Shown: in pieces, positions 29,501 to 37,737 of the stretch | Numbering within the stretch: the first letter of the stretch is position 1 | Layout: every line of letters starts with the position of its first letter | Assembly (NCBI GenBank): GCA_903902915.1 | Contig: CAIUWR010000095.1 | Coordinates: 99,296 to 163,295, forward strand | Source: an uncultured Hyphomicrobiales bacterium | GTDB lineage: Bacteria; Pseudomonadota; Alphaproteobacteria; Rhizobiales; Beijerinckiaceae | Reading direction: 5' to 3' | DNA: 64,000 bases | Translations under genes and position numbers: made by a program | Notes under the pieces: model-generated | Told to the model about the DNA's origin: nothing | The model's input: the letters and a program-made list of their open reading frames with translations, nothing else | The model's database searches: none

Positions 29501-30565
29501 ATGGGCGCGAAGATCGGCAAGGACGCGGAAATCTCCACCAATCTGTCGGGCCGCTACGATCTGGTCGAGATTGGCGAGAAATGCTTCATCGCCGACGAGG
29601 TGATCCTTGGCGACGAGGACGTCCGTCGCGGCTACATGCATCTGGAGCGGGTGCGCACCGGCGCGCGGGTTTTCGTGGGCAATGACGCGGTGGTGCCGCC
29701 GGGGGCCGACATTCCCACCGGCGCGCTGATCGGCATCAAGTCCAAGCCTCCCGCCAACGAACAAATGTCGCCCGGCGACACCTGGTTCGGCACGCCGCCC
29801 ATGAAGCTGCCCGTGCGGCAGAAATTCGACGCGGGCGGCTATTGGACCTATGAGCCCCCGGCCTGGAAGAAGCTGGTGCGCGGCGTGTTCGAGGCGGTGC
29901 ATATCTCACTGCCGACCATGCTCTACATCACCTTCGGCACCTGGGCGGTGGAGGTCATCGCGCCCTCGCTGCTGGCGGGCCGCTGGGGCGAACTCGTCCT
30001 CATTTTCATCGCCGCCTCGCTGGCGATTTCGCTGGCCATGACGGCTGTGGTCATCGTGGTCAAATGGGTGACCATGGGCCGCTATGCGCCGGTGGTCATG
30101 CCCATGTGGTCCTTCTGGGCCATGCGCACGGAGGCGGTGGCGGTGATGTATTGGGGCCTCGCCGGGCGCGTCCTTCTGGAGCATCTGCGCGGCACGCCGT
30201 TCCTGCCCTGGGTGCTGCGCCTGCTCGGCGCCAAAATCGGCAAGGGCGTGTGGATGGACATGACCGACATCACCGAATTCGACTGCGTGCGGGTCGGGGA
30301 CTATGCGGTTCTGAACGCCATGTGCGCCCTCCAGACCCACCTTTACGAAGATCGGGTGATGAAGGTCGGCCGGGTGCATGTGGATGCGGGCGTGACCGTG
30401 GGCGCGGGCTCGACGGTGCTTTACGACACACATGTCGGTCGGTTCGCAAGGCTGGGGCCGCTGACCGTGATCATGAAGGGCGAGGCGATTCCCGCCAATA
30501 CCGAATGGCTCGGCGCCCCCGCGCAGCCGCGCATTCTGTCGGCGGCGGCGGCGCCTGCCGCCTGA
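26519..30565 (+). CDS. membrane-bound NRPS-like synthetase of the poly-lysine synthetase (Pls) type
   Basis: A 1348-residue single-chain synthetase. Adenylation domain about 45-535: YTSGSTGVPKG at 189-199, FDLSMEE with the Asp that binds amino groups, NSYGPTEA at 321-328. Carrier domain about 545-620 with the phosphopantetheine site GGHS (Ser576). Then about six membrane helices in pairs and three tandem left-handed beta-helix, acyltransferase-like units beginning near residues 751 (GARIGNDA), 996 (GAKIGKDA) and 1237 (GAKIGKGV). There is no condensation or thioesterase domain. This is the layout of epsilon-poly-L-lysine synthetase, which polymerises one amino acid by free-loading on the carrier domain. 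The monomer is not readable from motifs I can score. A separate phosphopantetheinyl transferase is needed. Confidence 0.88.
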   Translation: MDMPIHTEAEDISPVAAAPEAARAILRGRVDPFLIRDELLCEIFGATASHMPDQPCMYAGDQTFSYADVDDKATAMARGLVREGVRPGQVVGLWMPRGHELLIAQIAIAKTGAAWLPFDADAPLDRIAVCLEDCSARALLTSPAQAPGVEGRVNCDVLTEHNLIDTLNTSIVSARALGATPDHPAYMIYTSGSTGVPKGIVITQRNICHYLRSANEVYGLNDSDVVFQGASVAFDLSMEEIWIPYLVGAALYVANPAMMADADRLPDLMESAGVSVLDTVPTLLAMLPRDVASLRVIILGGEACPPSIAARWCRPGRTIFNSYGPTEATVVATVSEVRPGEAVTIGRPIPNYTCYVVDDALNLVEYGVEGELLIGGPGVAKGYLRRDELTAEKFIANPFDPEGLDRVLYRSGDAVALDHRGDILFRGRIDDQVKIRGFRVELGEIEARLTELEGVSQATVVLRNDDGLDQLVAFVTSDGSEFDPRALRIALRQKLPAYMAPSRFELLKELPRLPSGKANRNALKKLALSACADMGEEQEEPRTEAEGKLLEAARSVLPPQAIPFDADFFTDLGGHSLLAARFLALVRKHHELASLTLQDVYETRSLRAMGALLEGRAQFMAPPRDLSFTPPPLLRRFLCGLAQAIVLPIVLALMTAQWLGVFVSYMLLTDASASLMQEIVSLLGVYICINIATVVIGVAMKWILLGRTKPGRYPLWGSYYFRWWLAHRFLDLLHVKWFQGSPIMRIYLRALGARIGNDALIGEAEWGAPDLISIGAGASLGSKMKFANARVEGNELIIGRIDIGDDVYLGTSCVIEEDVVIARSAEVKDLSSIPSGSRLGAAEIWDGSPARKVGMVDLESLPPQAEASPLLRAAQTAVYTVLLLVIPPIGLLPIFPAFWIFDRIDDAMGDIDRTLYLASIPIMAWPTAFALVLITVGLIAAVRWIILPRVTEGTYSVHSWFYLRKWTVALTTEVTLETLSSLFATVYMRAWYRLMGAKIGKDAEISTNLSGRYDLVEIGEKCFIADEVILGDEDVRRGYMHLERVRTGARVFVGNDAVVPPGADIPTGALIGIKSKPPANEQMSPGDTWFGTPPMKLPVRQKFDAGGYWTYEPPAWKKLVRGVFEAVHISLPTMLYITFGTWAVEVIAPSLLAGRWGELVLIFIAASLAISLAMTAVVIVVKWVTMGRYAPVVMPMWSFWAMRTEAVAVMYWGLAGRVLLEHLRGTPFLPWVLRLLGAKIGKGVWMDMTDITEFDCVRVGDYAVLNAMCALQTHLYEDRVMKVGRVHVDAGVTVGAGSTVLYDTHVGRFARLGPLTVIMKGEAIPANTEWLGAPAQPRILSAAAAPAA

Positions 30566-30778
30566 TCAGGCCCGTCTGTTCTTGATGAGAAACGCCGGGT
30601 CGCCGTGATTGGTCGGCCCATGGTAGTTCAACGCCATCTGCTTCTGCTCATCGGTGAGTTGCGAGAACAGACCTCGCAGCTCGGCGGGCGGACGCTGGCC
30701 CGCATAGCCCGAAAGCTTCATGGAGCGACAGGCGCGCTCCCAAGCGGATCGGAGAAAGTTGCGCGCAAGCTGAACCAT
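30566..30778 (-). CDS. small hypothetical protein
   Basis: A 70-residue basic protein, not recognised. It has an amphipathic N-terminus (LARNFLRSAWERACRSM), then RPPAELRGLFSQLTDEQKQM, no signal peptide and no clear membrane helix. A strong AGGAGGAGG ribosome site lies 6-8 bases upstream, which argues that it is real. It is convergent with the Pls-type synthetase and its stop directly abuts the synthetase stop. No functional inference beyond position. Confidence 0.65.
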   Translation of the reverse strand: MVQLARNFLRSAWERACRSMKLSGYAGQRPPAELRGLFSQLTDEQKQMALNYHGPTNHGDPAFLIKNRRA

Positions 30779-30934
30779 TTACACCCTCCTCCTGAAATAG
30801 CGCGGCTGATCTGTGAGGGCTCCGACCTCAAAGCCTAAGCATTAGACTTAATGTCAAGCTCACGCAATAAAACGCCGCCCATTTGACCCCGCCCGCGCCC
30901 GACCCTAGAAGTCGGGCCTCAGCAGGGTCGGGCC

Positions 30935-32053
30935 ATGTCACACAACACTTTTGGTCATCTTTTCCGCGTCACCACCTGGGGCGAGAGCCACGGTCCGGCG
31001 ATTGGCTGCGTCGTCGATGGCTGTCCGTCGCTGATTCCGCTGGAAGCGGCGGATTTGCAACTTTATCTCGACCGCCGCCGTCCCGGTCAGTCGCGCTTCA
31101 CGACGCAGCGGCAGGAGCCCGATCAGGTGAAGATCCTCTCCGGCGTCATGAGCGACGACGAGGGTCGGCAGGTCACCACCGGCACGTCCATCGGCCTGTT
31201 CATCGAGAATGTGGACCAGCGGTCGAAGGACTATGGCGAGATCAAGAACGCCTATCGGCCCGGCCATGCCGATTATGTCTATGACGCGAAATACGGCCTG
31301 CGCGATTATCGCGGCGGCGGGCGCTCCTCGGCGCGCGAAACCGCCATGCGGGTGGCCGCGGGCGGCGTGGCGCGCAAGATCATTCCCGGCGTGTCCATTC
31401 GCGGCGCGCTGGTGCAGATGGGCCCCCACAAGATCGACCGGAACAACTGGAACTGGGACGAGGTGGATGACAATCCCTTCTTCTGCCCGGACGCCAAGGC
31501 CGCGGCTCAATGGGAAGACTATCTCGACGGCGTGCGCAAGGCGGGCTCCTCCTGCGGCGCGGTGATCGAGCTGGTGGCCGAAGGCGTGCCCGCTGGCTGG
31601 GGCGCGCCGATCTATGGCAAGCTCGATGCGGAACTGGCCTCGGCGCTGATGTCGATCAACGCGGTCAAGGCGGTGGAGATCGGCGACGGCATGGCCAGCG
31701 CCGGGCTCAGCGGCGAGGAAAACGCCGACGAGATGCGCATGGGCAATGATGGACGCCCGTTCTTCCTGTCGAACCATGCGGGCGGCGTGCTCGGCGGCAT
31801 TTCCACCGGCCAGCCCATCGTTGCGCGTTTCGCGGTCAAGCCGACCTCGTCGATCCTGACCCCGCGCCGCAGCGTCGACCGCACGGGCGCCGAAATCGAG
31901 CTGCGCACCAAGGGCCGTCATGACCCCTGCGTGGGCATTCGCGGCGTGCCGGTGGGCGAGGCCATGATGGCCATCGTGCTGGCCGACGCGTTCCTGCGCC
32001 ACCGCGCGCAGGCCGGCGAGGGGGTCGCTTGGCCCTTCACGGGCGTTAAATGA
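30935..32053 (+). CDS. aroC: chorismate synthase
   Basis: A 372-residue chorismate synthase, the last step of the shikimate pathway, using reduced FMN. It opens with [20 protein letters not shown]. It also has the second signature [15 protein letters not shown], the active-site [12 protein letters not shown] at about 127-138, and [12 protein letters not shown] near the C-terminus. Length and start are normal. It lies 35 bp upstream of folP, so aroC-folP-folB-folK may be one operon making chorismate and folate. Confidence 0.96.
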   Translation: MSHNTFGHLFRVTTWGESHGPAIGCVVDGCPSLIPLEAADLQLYLDRRRPGQSRFTTQRQEPDQVKILSGVMSDDEGRQVTTGTSIGLFIENVDQRSKDYGEIKNAYRPGHADYVYDAKYGLRDYRGGGRSSARETAMRVAAGGVARKIIPGVSIRGALVQMGPHKIDRNNWNWDEVDDNPFFCPDAKAAAQWEDYLDGVRKAGSSCGAVIELVAEGVPAGWGAPIYGKLDAELASALMSINAVKAVEIGDGMASAGLSGEENADEMRMGNDGRPFFLSNHAGGVLGGISTGQPIVARFAVKPTSSILTPRRSVDRTGAEIELRTKGRHDPCVGIRGVPVGEAMMAIVLADAFLRHRAQAGEGVAWPFTGVK

Positions 32054-32087
32054 ACTGCTGAGGCCCGTCACACGGAGCGGCTCTGAT

Positions 32088-33059
32088 ATGTTCGACAAAT
32101 ATCTCTTCGCCTTGGGGCGCGGCGTGCGGGGCGCGAAGAAGGCGCTCGATCAGGCTGCGGCCACCCCTGACCCGGCTGAAGCGGCGCGCGATGTCACCCC
32201 GGCGCCGCAGCCCGCCCCGGTGGGCCGCCCCCTGCCGCGCAGCCCGCTGGCGCTGGGCGCGCGCCCGCTCGTCATGGGCATCGTGAATGTGACGCCGGAT
32301 TCCTTCTCGGATGGGGGCCTCTACCTCGATCACCAAGCCGCCATCGCCCATGGGCTGGCCTTGCTGGAGGAGGGAGCCGACATTCTCGACATCGGCGGCG
32401 AGTCGACCCGCCCCGGCCACGAACCCGTGAGCGCGGATGAGGAGATCGCTCGCGTGGTTCCGGTGATCGCCGCGCTGGCGGCGCGCAGCAGCGTGCCCAT
32501 CTCCATCGACACGATGAAGGCGCGGGTGGCGCAGGCGGCGCTGGATGCGGGCGCCTCCATCATCAATGACGTCTGGGGCTTCCAGCACGATCCCGCTTTG
32601 GCGCGGGTGGCGGCGGAGCGGGGCGTGCCTGCGGTCATCATGCACAACCGGCTGGAGGACGACCCGTCCATCGACGTGATGGCGGAGATTATCGCTTTCC
32701 TGTCGCGCTCCATCGAGATTGGCCTGGCGGCTGGGATGCGCAAGGATCAATTCATCGTCGATCCCGGTTTCGGCTTCGGCAAGACCCACGCGCAGAGCTT
32801 GACCACGGTGCGCGATCTGGCGCAGCTGAAGGCGCTTGGCTGCCCCATTCTGCTGGGCGTTTCGCGCAAGCGCGCCATTGGCCTTGCGACAGGCCGCAGC
32901 GAGCCCAAGGAGCGCGCGGCGGGATCCGTCGCCGCGCATCTGATGGGCGCCATGCAGGGCGCGCAGATCGTTCGGGTTCATGATGTGGCGGCCCATGTGG
33001 ACGCCATGAAGGTTTTCGCCGCCGTGATGGATCCGGCGCGCGTGGAGATGCGAGCATGA
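32088..33059 (+). CDS. folP: dihydropteroate synthase
   Basis: A 323-residue dihydropteroate synthase (TIM barrel), the sulfonamide target. LVMGIVNVTPDSFSDGG opens the catalytic domain near residue 61, with DIGGESTRPG near 103 and DPGFGFGKT near 225. The first about 55 residues are a non-conserved, proline/alanine-rich extension, so an internal start at one of the GTG codons is possible. It joins pteridine diphosphate and p-aminobenzoate. Its last codon overlaps the folB start (ATGA). Confidence 0.93.
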   Translation: MFDKYLFALGRGVRGAKKALDQAAATPDPAEAARDVTPAPQPAPVGRPLPRSPLALGARPLVMGIVNVTPDSFSDGGLYLDHQAAIAHGLALLEEGADILDIGGESTRPGHEPVSADEEIARVVPVIAALAARSSVPISIDTMKARVAQAALDAGASIINDVWGFQHDPALARVAAERGVPAVIMHNRLEDDPSIDVMAEIIAFLSRSIEIGLAAGMRKDQFIVDPGFGFGKTHAQSLTTVRDLAQLKALGCPILLGVSRKRAIGLATGRSEPKERAAGSVAAHLMGAMQGAQIVRVHDVAAHVDAMKVFAAVMDPARVEMRA

Positions 33060-33439
33060 AAGCCAAAGTATTGATCGAGCGGCTGGAGCTGCACGCCTAT
33101 CACGGCTGGCACCCGCATGAGGGCGAGTTCGGCCAGCCCTACGCGATCGACGTGGAGCTGTTGACCGATGTCGGCCGCGCCGCGAGCACCGACCATCTGT
33201 CCGATGCGCTGGACTATGACGCCATCGTCACCACCACCAAGGGGATCTTCACCGGGCGCCGACACAAGCTGGTGGAAAGCGCGGGCGTGGAGCTGGCGAG
33301 GGGCCTCATGGCGCGCTTTCCCGCCGTGGACGAGGTCTGCGTGCGCGTGCGCAAACTCACCCCCCCGATCCCCGAGCGCATCGGCGCGGTGGGCGTCGAA
33401 CTGCGGTTGACGCGAGACGAGTTCGCGCGTGACGCCTGA
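33056..33439 (+). CDS. folB: dihydroneopterin aldolase
   Basis: A 127-residue FolB: IERLELHAYHGWHPHEG at the N-terminus, the conserved DALDYDAIV and KLVESAGVELA, and the lysine in VRVRKLTPPIP. It splits dihydroneopterin to hydroxymethyl-dihydropterin. It is translationally coupled to folP by ATGA and overlaps folK by 11 bases. Confidence 0.92.
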   Translation: MKAKVLIERLELHAYHGWHPHEGEFGQPYAIDVELLTDVGRAASTDHLSDALDYDAIVTTTKGIFTGRRHKLVESAGVELARGLMARFPAVDEVCVRVRKLTPPIPERIGAVGVELRLTRDEFARDA

Positions 33440-33926
33440 CGAGCCGATCTTCGCCGCGCTATCGCTGGGCGGCAATATGGGCGACGTGCGGGCGTCCTTC
33501 CGTTTTGCGCTGGAGAAGCTGGCCTTGGCGCCGGGCGTCGCCGTGGTCGCCACTTCCTCGGTCTATCGCACCGCGCCCTGGGGCAAGCTGGACCAGCCGG
33601 ATTTCCTCAACATGGCGGCCCTGCTGCGCGTGACGATTTCGCCGCGCGCGCTGCTCGATCTGTGCCTGTCCATCGAGCGCGACCAAGGCCGCGCGCGGCT
33701 GGAACATTGGGGGCCACGCACGCTCGACATCGACGTGCTGACCTATGGCGACGTGGTGGTGGAAGAGCCGGGCCTCTCCATCCCCCACCCCCGCCTGCAA
33801 GACCGCGCCTTCGTGCTGACGCCGCTGGCCGAGATCGCGCCAGATACGCTGGTGCGCGGCGTGCGGGCGGCGGATTTATGCGCGGGGATGGACGGGCAGG
33901 GGGTGGAGCGGGCTGAGGGGTTTTAG
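33429..33926 (+). CDS. folK: 2-amino-4-hydroxy-6-hydroxymethyldihydropteridine pyrophosphokinase
   Basis: A 165-residue HPPK with LSLGGNMGD near the N-terminus, SSVYRTAPWG and LDQPDFLNMAAL. The signature GPRTLDIDVLTYGD carries the magnesium-binding aspartates, with IPHPRLQDRAFVLTPLAEI after it. GTG at 33429 is the start, 11 bases inside folB. It activates hydroxymethyl-dihydropterin for FolP, so the three adjacent genes cover consecutive folate steps. Confidence 0.93.
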   Translation: MTPDEPIFAALSLGGNMGDVRASFRFALEKLALAPGVAVVATSSVYRTAPWGKLDQPDFLNMAALLRVTISPRALLDLCLSIERDQGRARLEHWGPRTLDIDVLTYGDVVVEEPGLSIPHPRLQDRAFVLTPLAEIAPDTLVRGVRAADLCAGMDGQGVERAEGF

Positions 33927-33944
33927 CCACCTGTAATATCGAGG

Positions 33945-34108
33945 TGAAACGCCTGCCGCTTCCCCTCGCCCCTGTGGGGAGGGGTGCGGGGCGGGGGTCG
34001 CTCGATATTGGGAATTGGCGCTGCGCCCGTGCAAACGATCATGATCACGCGACCCCCACCCCGTCCGCTGGCGCGGCCGACCCTCCCCACAGGGGGGAGG
34101 GTATGCAG
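33945..34108. repeat. paired REP-like units, locus B (L then R)
   Basis: The same two units as at 22195-22328 but in the opposite order: L at 33945-33999 (GAAACGCCTGCCG to GGGGGTC) and R at 34051-34108 (GACCCCCACC to TATGCAG). About 50 bp of unique sequence lie between them. AATATCGAG just before L and CTCGATATT just after it form an extra inverted pair. It lies between the convergent genes folK and the MFS transporter. Confidence 0.85.
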
Positions 34109-34131
34109 GCGAAATATCTGAATGCCCCCCT

Positions 34132-35352
34132 TCAAATCTTCAGCTTCAACCCTTCGCTGCGATCCACCACCACAGCGATCACCACCGTCAGCAGCATGAA
34201 GGCCGCCGATGTGTAGAAGATCCAGACGGGCGCGTGGTGGTCCACCAGGATGCCGCCCACGATGGGCGAGACCATGCCGCCGAAGTTGAAGCCCGTGGTG
34301 ACGATGCCGAAGACGCGGCCCACGGCGTCCGGCGGCGAGGCCTGGCGCACCAGCAGGTCGCGCGAGGGGACGATGATCCCCGCCAGAAGGCCCGCGGCGC
34401 CGACCGCGACCATGGTGCCCGTCACGCCCAGATTCACGTTCCCCACCACGCAGATGAGCAGAGCCGCCATCGTGAGGCCAATGGCCGCCATGGTGGACTG
34501 ATGCTTCAGACGGTCGGCGATCAGGCCGCCAATGATGATGCCCACCACCAACATGCTCAGGAACACGGTCAGGGCCGTATTGCCAACCGCCAGCGGCATA
34601 TCGAAAAGCTGCCCCAGCGCCACCATCATGAAGGTCTGGATCATGCCGGTGGACATGTTCAGCGTGGTGAACATGAGGGTCAGGGCGATCACGGCGGGGG
34701 TGAGCAAGGCGCTGGAAGAGGTGCGCGGCTTTGGCGAAGCGCGGCGCGCCTTGAGGCCGCGCTGTTCGTGCGGAATGTCGGGCAGCAGCGGCAGCGCGAG
34801 CACGACGCCGATCAGTCCGCTGACGATCAAGGCGAGGCGGACGCCATCGAGCGACAACAAGGTGAGCACGACGGGCGGGGCGAGGGCGAAGCCAATGTAG
34901 CCGGTGAAGCTGTGAATGGAAAAGGCGCGGCCCATGCGGGCGGGGCGCATCTCCGCGGACAGGATCGAATAATCCGCCGGGTGATAGACGGCGTTGCCAA
35001 GGCCGATCAGCACAGCGCCGAGGATGAGCATCGGGTAAGTCGGCAGGGCGCCGATCAGCAGAAAGCCGGAGGCGCCGATCAGCACGCCGATGAACAGCAG
35101 CAGACGCGGGCCATAGCGATCCACGATGAAGCCCGTGGGCGCCTGTGTCAGCGCCGACACGCCGTTCATCACGGTGATGGCGAAGCCGACTTCCGTATAG
35201 GAGACGTTCAACAGCTCCCGCAGGGCGGGGATCATGGGAGCGAAGGCCAGCCAGTAATAATGGCTGACGAGATGCACGGCTGAAATGACCACGAGCGTCC
35301 GCAGTTCGCGCGGATCGCCTTGGTCCGTCGCTGTCGCCGCGCTGCTGGTCAT
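34132..35352 (-). CDS. MFS transporter
   Basis: A 406-residue major facilitator with about 12 membrane helices. The conserved loop between helices 2 and 3 reads GFIVDRYGPRLLL, a variant of the MFS G-x-x-x-D-R-x-G motif. A basic cytoplasmic loop around residues 200-215 separates the two halves (ARRASPKPR). The subfamily resembles sugar-phosphate/drug-type exporters but the substrate is unknown. It lies 29 bp after the HDAC-like gene and in the same direction, so they may be co-transcribed. Confidence 0.85.
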   Translation of the reverse strand: MTSSAATATDQGDPRELRTLVVISAVHLVSHYYWLAFAPMIPALRELLNVSYTEVGFAITVMNGVSALTQAPTGFIVDRYGPRLLLFIGVLIGASGFLLIGALPTYPMLILGAVLIGLGNAVYHPADYSILSAEMRPARMGRAFSIHSFTGYIGFALAPPVVLTLLSLDGVRLALIVSGLIGVVLALPLLPDIPHEQRGLKARRASPKPRTSSSALLTPAVIALTLMFTTLNMSTGMIQTFMMVALGQLFDMPLAVGNTALTVFLSMLVVGIIIGGLIADRLKHQSTMAAIGLTMAALLICVVGNVNLGVTGTMVAVGAAGLLAGIIVPSRDLLVRQASPPDAVGRVFGIVTTGFNFGGMVSPIVGGILVDHHAPVWIFYTSAAFMLLTVVIAVVVDRSEGLKLKI

Positions 35353-35381
35353 GCCGTCTCGTCTCCCGGATCGGGGCGGCG

Positions 35382-36314
35382 TCAGGCCGCTCCCATCAAG
35401 CGCTTTATATGCGCGCTGGCGGATCGCGCCAGCCCCTGAAGATCATATCCGCCTTCGAGCACCGAGACCAAGCGGCCTTTGGCATATTTGTCGGCCACAT
35501 CCATGAGGCGCGCGGTGGCCCAGTCGAAGTCTTCCTCGATCAGGTTAAGGTTGCCGAGCGGGTCGCGGATATGGGCGTCGAAGCCCGCCGAAATGATCAC
35601 GAGATCCGGCCCGAAGGCCTTGAGGGCGGGCAGAACCCGGCTCTCCATCGCCTCGCGAAAGGCCTCGCCGCCATCGCCCGCCCGCAGGGGCGCGTTGACG
35701 ATATTGCCGAACAGGCCCGTCTCATTGGCGGCGCCGGTGCCCGGATAGAGAGGCATCTGATGGGTGGAGGCGTAGAGCACGGTCTCGTCGCTCCAGAAGA
35801 TGTCCTGGGTGCCGTTGCCGTGGTGCACGTCGAAATCCATGATGGCGACGCGCTGCGCGCCGTGCACGGCCTGCGCATGGCGCGCGGCGATGGCGGCGTT
35901 GTTGAAGAAACAGAAGCCCATGGCCGTGCTGCGCTCGGCGTGATGGCCGGGCGGGCGCATGCCCACGAAAGCGTTGTCGCTGCGCCCGGTCATGACCTCG
36001 TCCACCGCCAGGCACGAGGCGCCGACGCCCCGCAGCGCCGCTTCCAGAGTGAACGGGTTCATGGTCGTGTCGCCATCCAGCTGCGCATAGCCGCTGGCGG
36101 GCGCACTGGATTCGAGATCGGCGATGAAGGCTTCCGGATGGGCGCGCAGGATCGCTTCGCGAGCGCCAAGGGGTGCGATTTCACGGGCGAGGGTCTGAAA
36201 TTCCTCGGCCTCGAGCATGCGCTCGATGGCGCGCAGCCGGTCCGGGCGTTCCGGATGGCCCTCGCCCATTTCGTGGCGGAGCGCGATGGGATGCGTGACG
36301 AACAGCGTTTTCAA
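35382..36314 (-). CDS. histone deacetylase-like (AcuC/polyamine deacetylase-type) amidohydrolase
   Basis: A 310-residue zinc amidohydrolase of the HDAC/AcuC/AphA superfamily. MRPPGHHAE supplies the active-site histidine pair, IMDFDVHHGNGTQDIFW the zinc Asp and His, and ISAGFDAHIRDPLGN the second zinc Asp. Bacterial members deacetylate acetylpolyamines or acetyl-lysine in proteins. The start is TTG at 36314 (LKTLFVTHP read as MKTLFVTHP), with AGGA about 8 bases upstream. An upstream ATG is not available in frame. Confidence 0.88.
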   Translation of the reverse strand: MKTLFVTHPIALRHEMGEGHPERPDRLRAIERMLEAEEFQTLAREIAPLGAREAILRAHPEAFIADLESSAPASGYAQLDGDTTMNPFTLEAALRGVGASCLAVDEVMTGRSDNAFVGMRPPGHHAERSTAMGFCFFNNAAIAARHAQAVHGAQRVAIMDFDVHHGNGTQDIFWSDETVLYASTHQMPLYPGTGAANETGLFGNIVNAPLRAGDGGEAFREAMESRVLPALKAFGPDLVIISAGFDAHIRDPLGNLNLIEEDFDWATARLMDVADKYAKGRLVSVLEGGYDLQGLARSASAHIKRLMGAA

Positions 36315-36505
36315 GGGGGTGTCCTGTGGAAGGTTGAGCCGGTTCGACGTCCTTGCTGCGCCTGTCCTTCAAGGTAGGCGATTTGCTTGCGATGGCTAGA
36401 GGGCTCATCCAACAGGCCGCGCCCGGATCTCCTCAGTCGTCATGTGGCGATCTGTCATACAAGAGTTGCGTTTTGGCGACATAAGACGCTCATGTGCGGT
36501 AGGCT

Positions 36506-36534
36506 CGTTTACAAGTTGACGTTTATGGTAAACG
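36506..36534. promoter_or_regulatory. possible operator upstream of the L,D-transpeptidase gene
   Basis: The sequence CGTTTA-TGG-TAAACG (36520-36534) is a perfect inverted repeat, and a further CGTTTAC (36506-36512) matches its left arm on the same strand. It lies 42-70 bp before the gene start in otherwise unremarkable DNA. It could be a repressor site or a small hairpin in the leader; no known regulator consensus was matched. Confidence 0.35.
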
Positions 36535-36575
36535 AACGGTGAATTGGTGATTCGCTCGGATCGGGACGTTTGTCG

Positions 36576-37178
36576 ATGCTTTTAAAGAAATTGTCACTTG
36601 TGTGTGTCGCCGCGATGGGGCTGGGTGGTTGCTACGCTCCGCTTCCAGACCCAAAACTCTCGGTGCAGGATTCGAAATATTTGGCCATGTTGCCGAATTT
36701 CGAAGTCGCCATGGATTTTCGCCGCCATGAGATGGAAGATCCGACGGGCGAAGCGCCCGGCACGGTCGTCATCGACAGCGCTCGCCATTATCTCTATTTC
36801 GTATTGCCCGATCACAAGGCCATCCGTTATGGCGTCGCCACAGGTTCGGAGGCGGCGGGCTGGAGCGGAGAGGCCAAGGTTGGCCGCAAGGCTGAATGGC
36901 CGCATTGGATGCCCCCGGCGGAGATGCTCGAGCGTTGGCCCCATCTGAAGCCCACCGGCGCCGCTGGCGGGCTTCCCGGCGGCCCCGATAACCCGCTCGG
37001 CGCACGCGCCCTCTATCTTTACCAGAATGGCCGCGACACGCTCTACCGCATCCATGGAACGAACGAGCCTGAGACCATCGGGCACGATGTGTCTTCCGGC
37101 TGCATTCGCCTGGTGAATACGGACGTGATCGACCTCTTTACGCGCGTCCCGGTCGGGGCGCGGGTGATCGTCAAGTAG
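36576..37178 (+). CDS. L,D-transpeptidase lipoprotein (YkuD family)
   Basis: A 200-residue envelope enzyme. A lipoprotein signal ends with the lipobox LGGC (Cys19). The YkuD domain spans about 65-200 with the catalytic motif HGTNEPETIGHDVSSGCIR near the end. Such enzymes make 3-3 peptidoglycan crosslinks or attach proteins to peptidoglycan, important in polar-growing Hyphomicrobiales. ATG 36576 gives the cleanest signal; a TTG two codons earlier is also open. Lipidation places it at a membrane facing the periplasm. Confidence 0.88.
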   Translation: MLLKKLSLVCVAAMGLGGCYAPLPDPKLSVQDSKYLAMLPNFEVAMDFRRHEMEDPTGEAPGTVVIDSARHYLYFVLPDHKAIRYGVATGSEAAGWSGEAKVGRKAEWPHWMPPAEMLERWPHLKPTGAAGGLPGGPDNPLGARALYLYQNGRDTLYRIHGTNEPETIGHDVSSGCIRLVNTDVIDLFTRVPVGARVIVK

Positions 37179-37196
37179 GAACGACAGCAGTCAGGA

Positions 37197-37388
37197 TCAG
37201 GCGGCGAGGCGGTCGCCCGGGACATGCATTTCCTGGGCGCAGATCTCGGCCTGTTCCGGGCGCTCGGTCGGGCTCAGCGCTGCGGCGACGGCGGCCACGC
37301 CCATTTCGCGGCAAAGCCGGGCGATGAGATCGCGAGCGTCCTCGCGCTGCGGAGCGGCTGCCCGCTCGAGGTGCGTTTCGATGGTCAT
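37197..37388 (-). CDS. small hypothetical protein
   Basis: A 63-residue frame (MTIETHLERAAAPQREDARD at the front), acidic-helical in character, ending HVPGDRLAA. I do not recognise it. An ATG four codons upstream (37400) is an alternative; neither has a strong ribosome site. Codon use and composition fit the host. It is convergent with the L,D-transpeptidase gene, 18 bp away. Kept as a possible gene, not a certain one. Confidence 0.42.
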   Translation of the reverse strand: MTIETHLERAAAPQREDARDLIARLCREMGVAAVAAALSPTERPEQAEICAQEMHVPGDRLAA

Positions 37389-37737
37389 TGGGTCACTCAT
37401 ACGCTGGCGGGACGCCACGTCCTGCCTTGGGTGACTGTCCGTCAGCGGCGGTTAAGCCAGTGTTAAACGGGGGAGATTGTCCCCGTGATATGGCTCAGCT
37501 TGGTTAACGTGCTGCGAGCCGCCTTCATGGCGGTCCAGACTGTCGCTTGTCAGGGTGAGCAGGGCGTCCATCTGGGCGAGCTGCGTGGGGCTTGATGTGG
37601 TCGCTTGCAATATTTTTGCCTGCAGATTTGCTCGGCTTCGCGTCACGGGCCTCGACAAAGGGCCAAGGTTCCCTGATTCAGATTTTCGGTGATGATGGAT
37701 GGTCACCGTCGAGTCGCAGCCGAAGGCGAGACCGCCC
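37389..37737. other. intergenic region without recognised features
   Basis: About 350 bp between a small minus-strand gene and the DUF1499 gene. It holds a few short inverted repeats (for example GGGGAGATTGTCCCC at about 37470-37484) but no gene with a ribosome site and no clear promoter consensus that I can assign. Confidence 0.5.
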
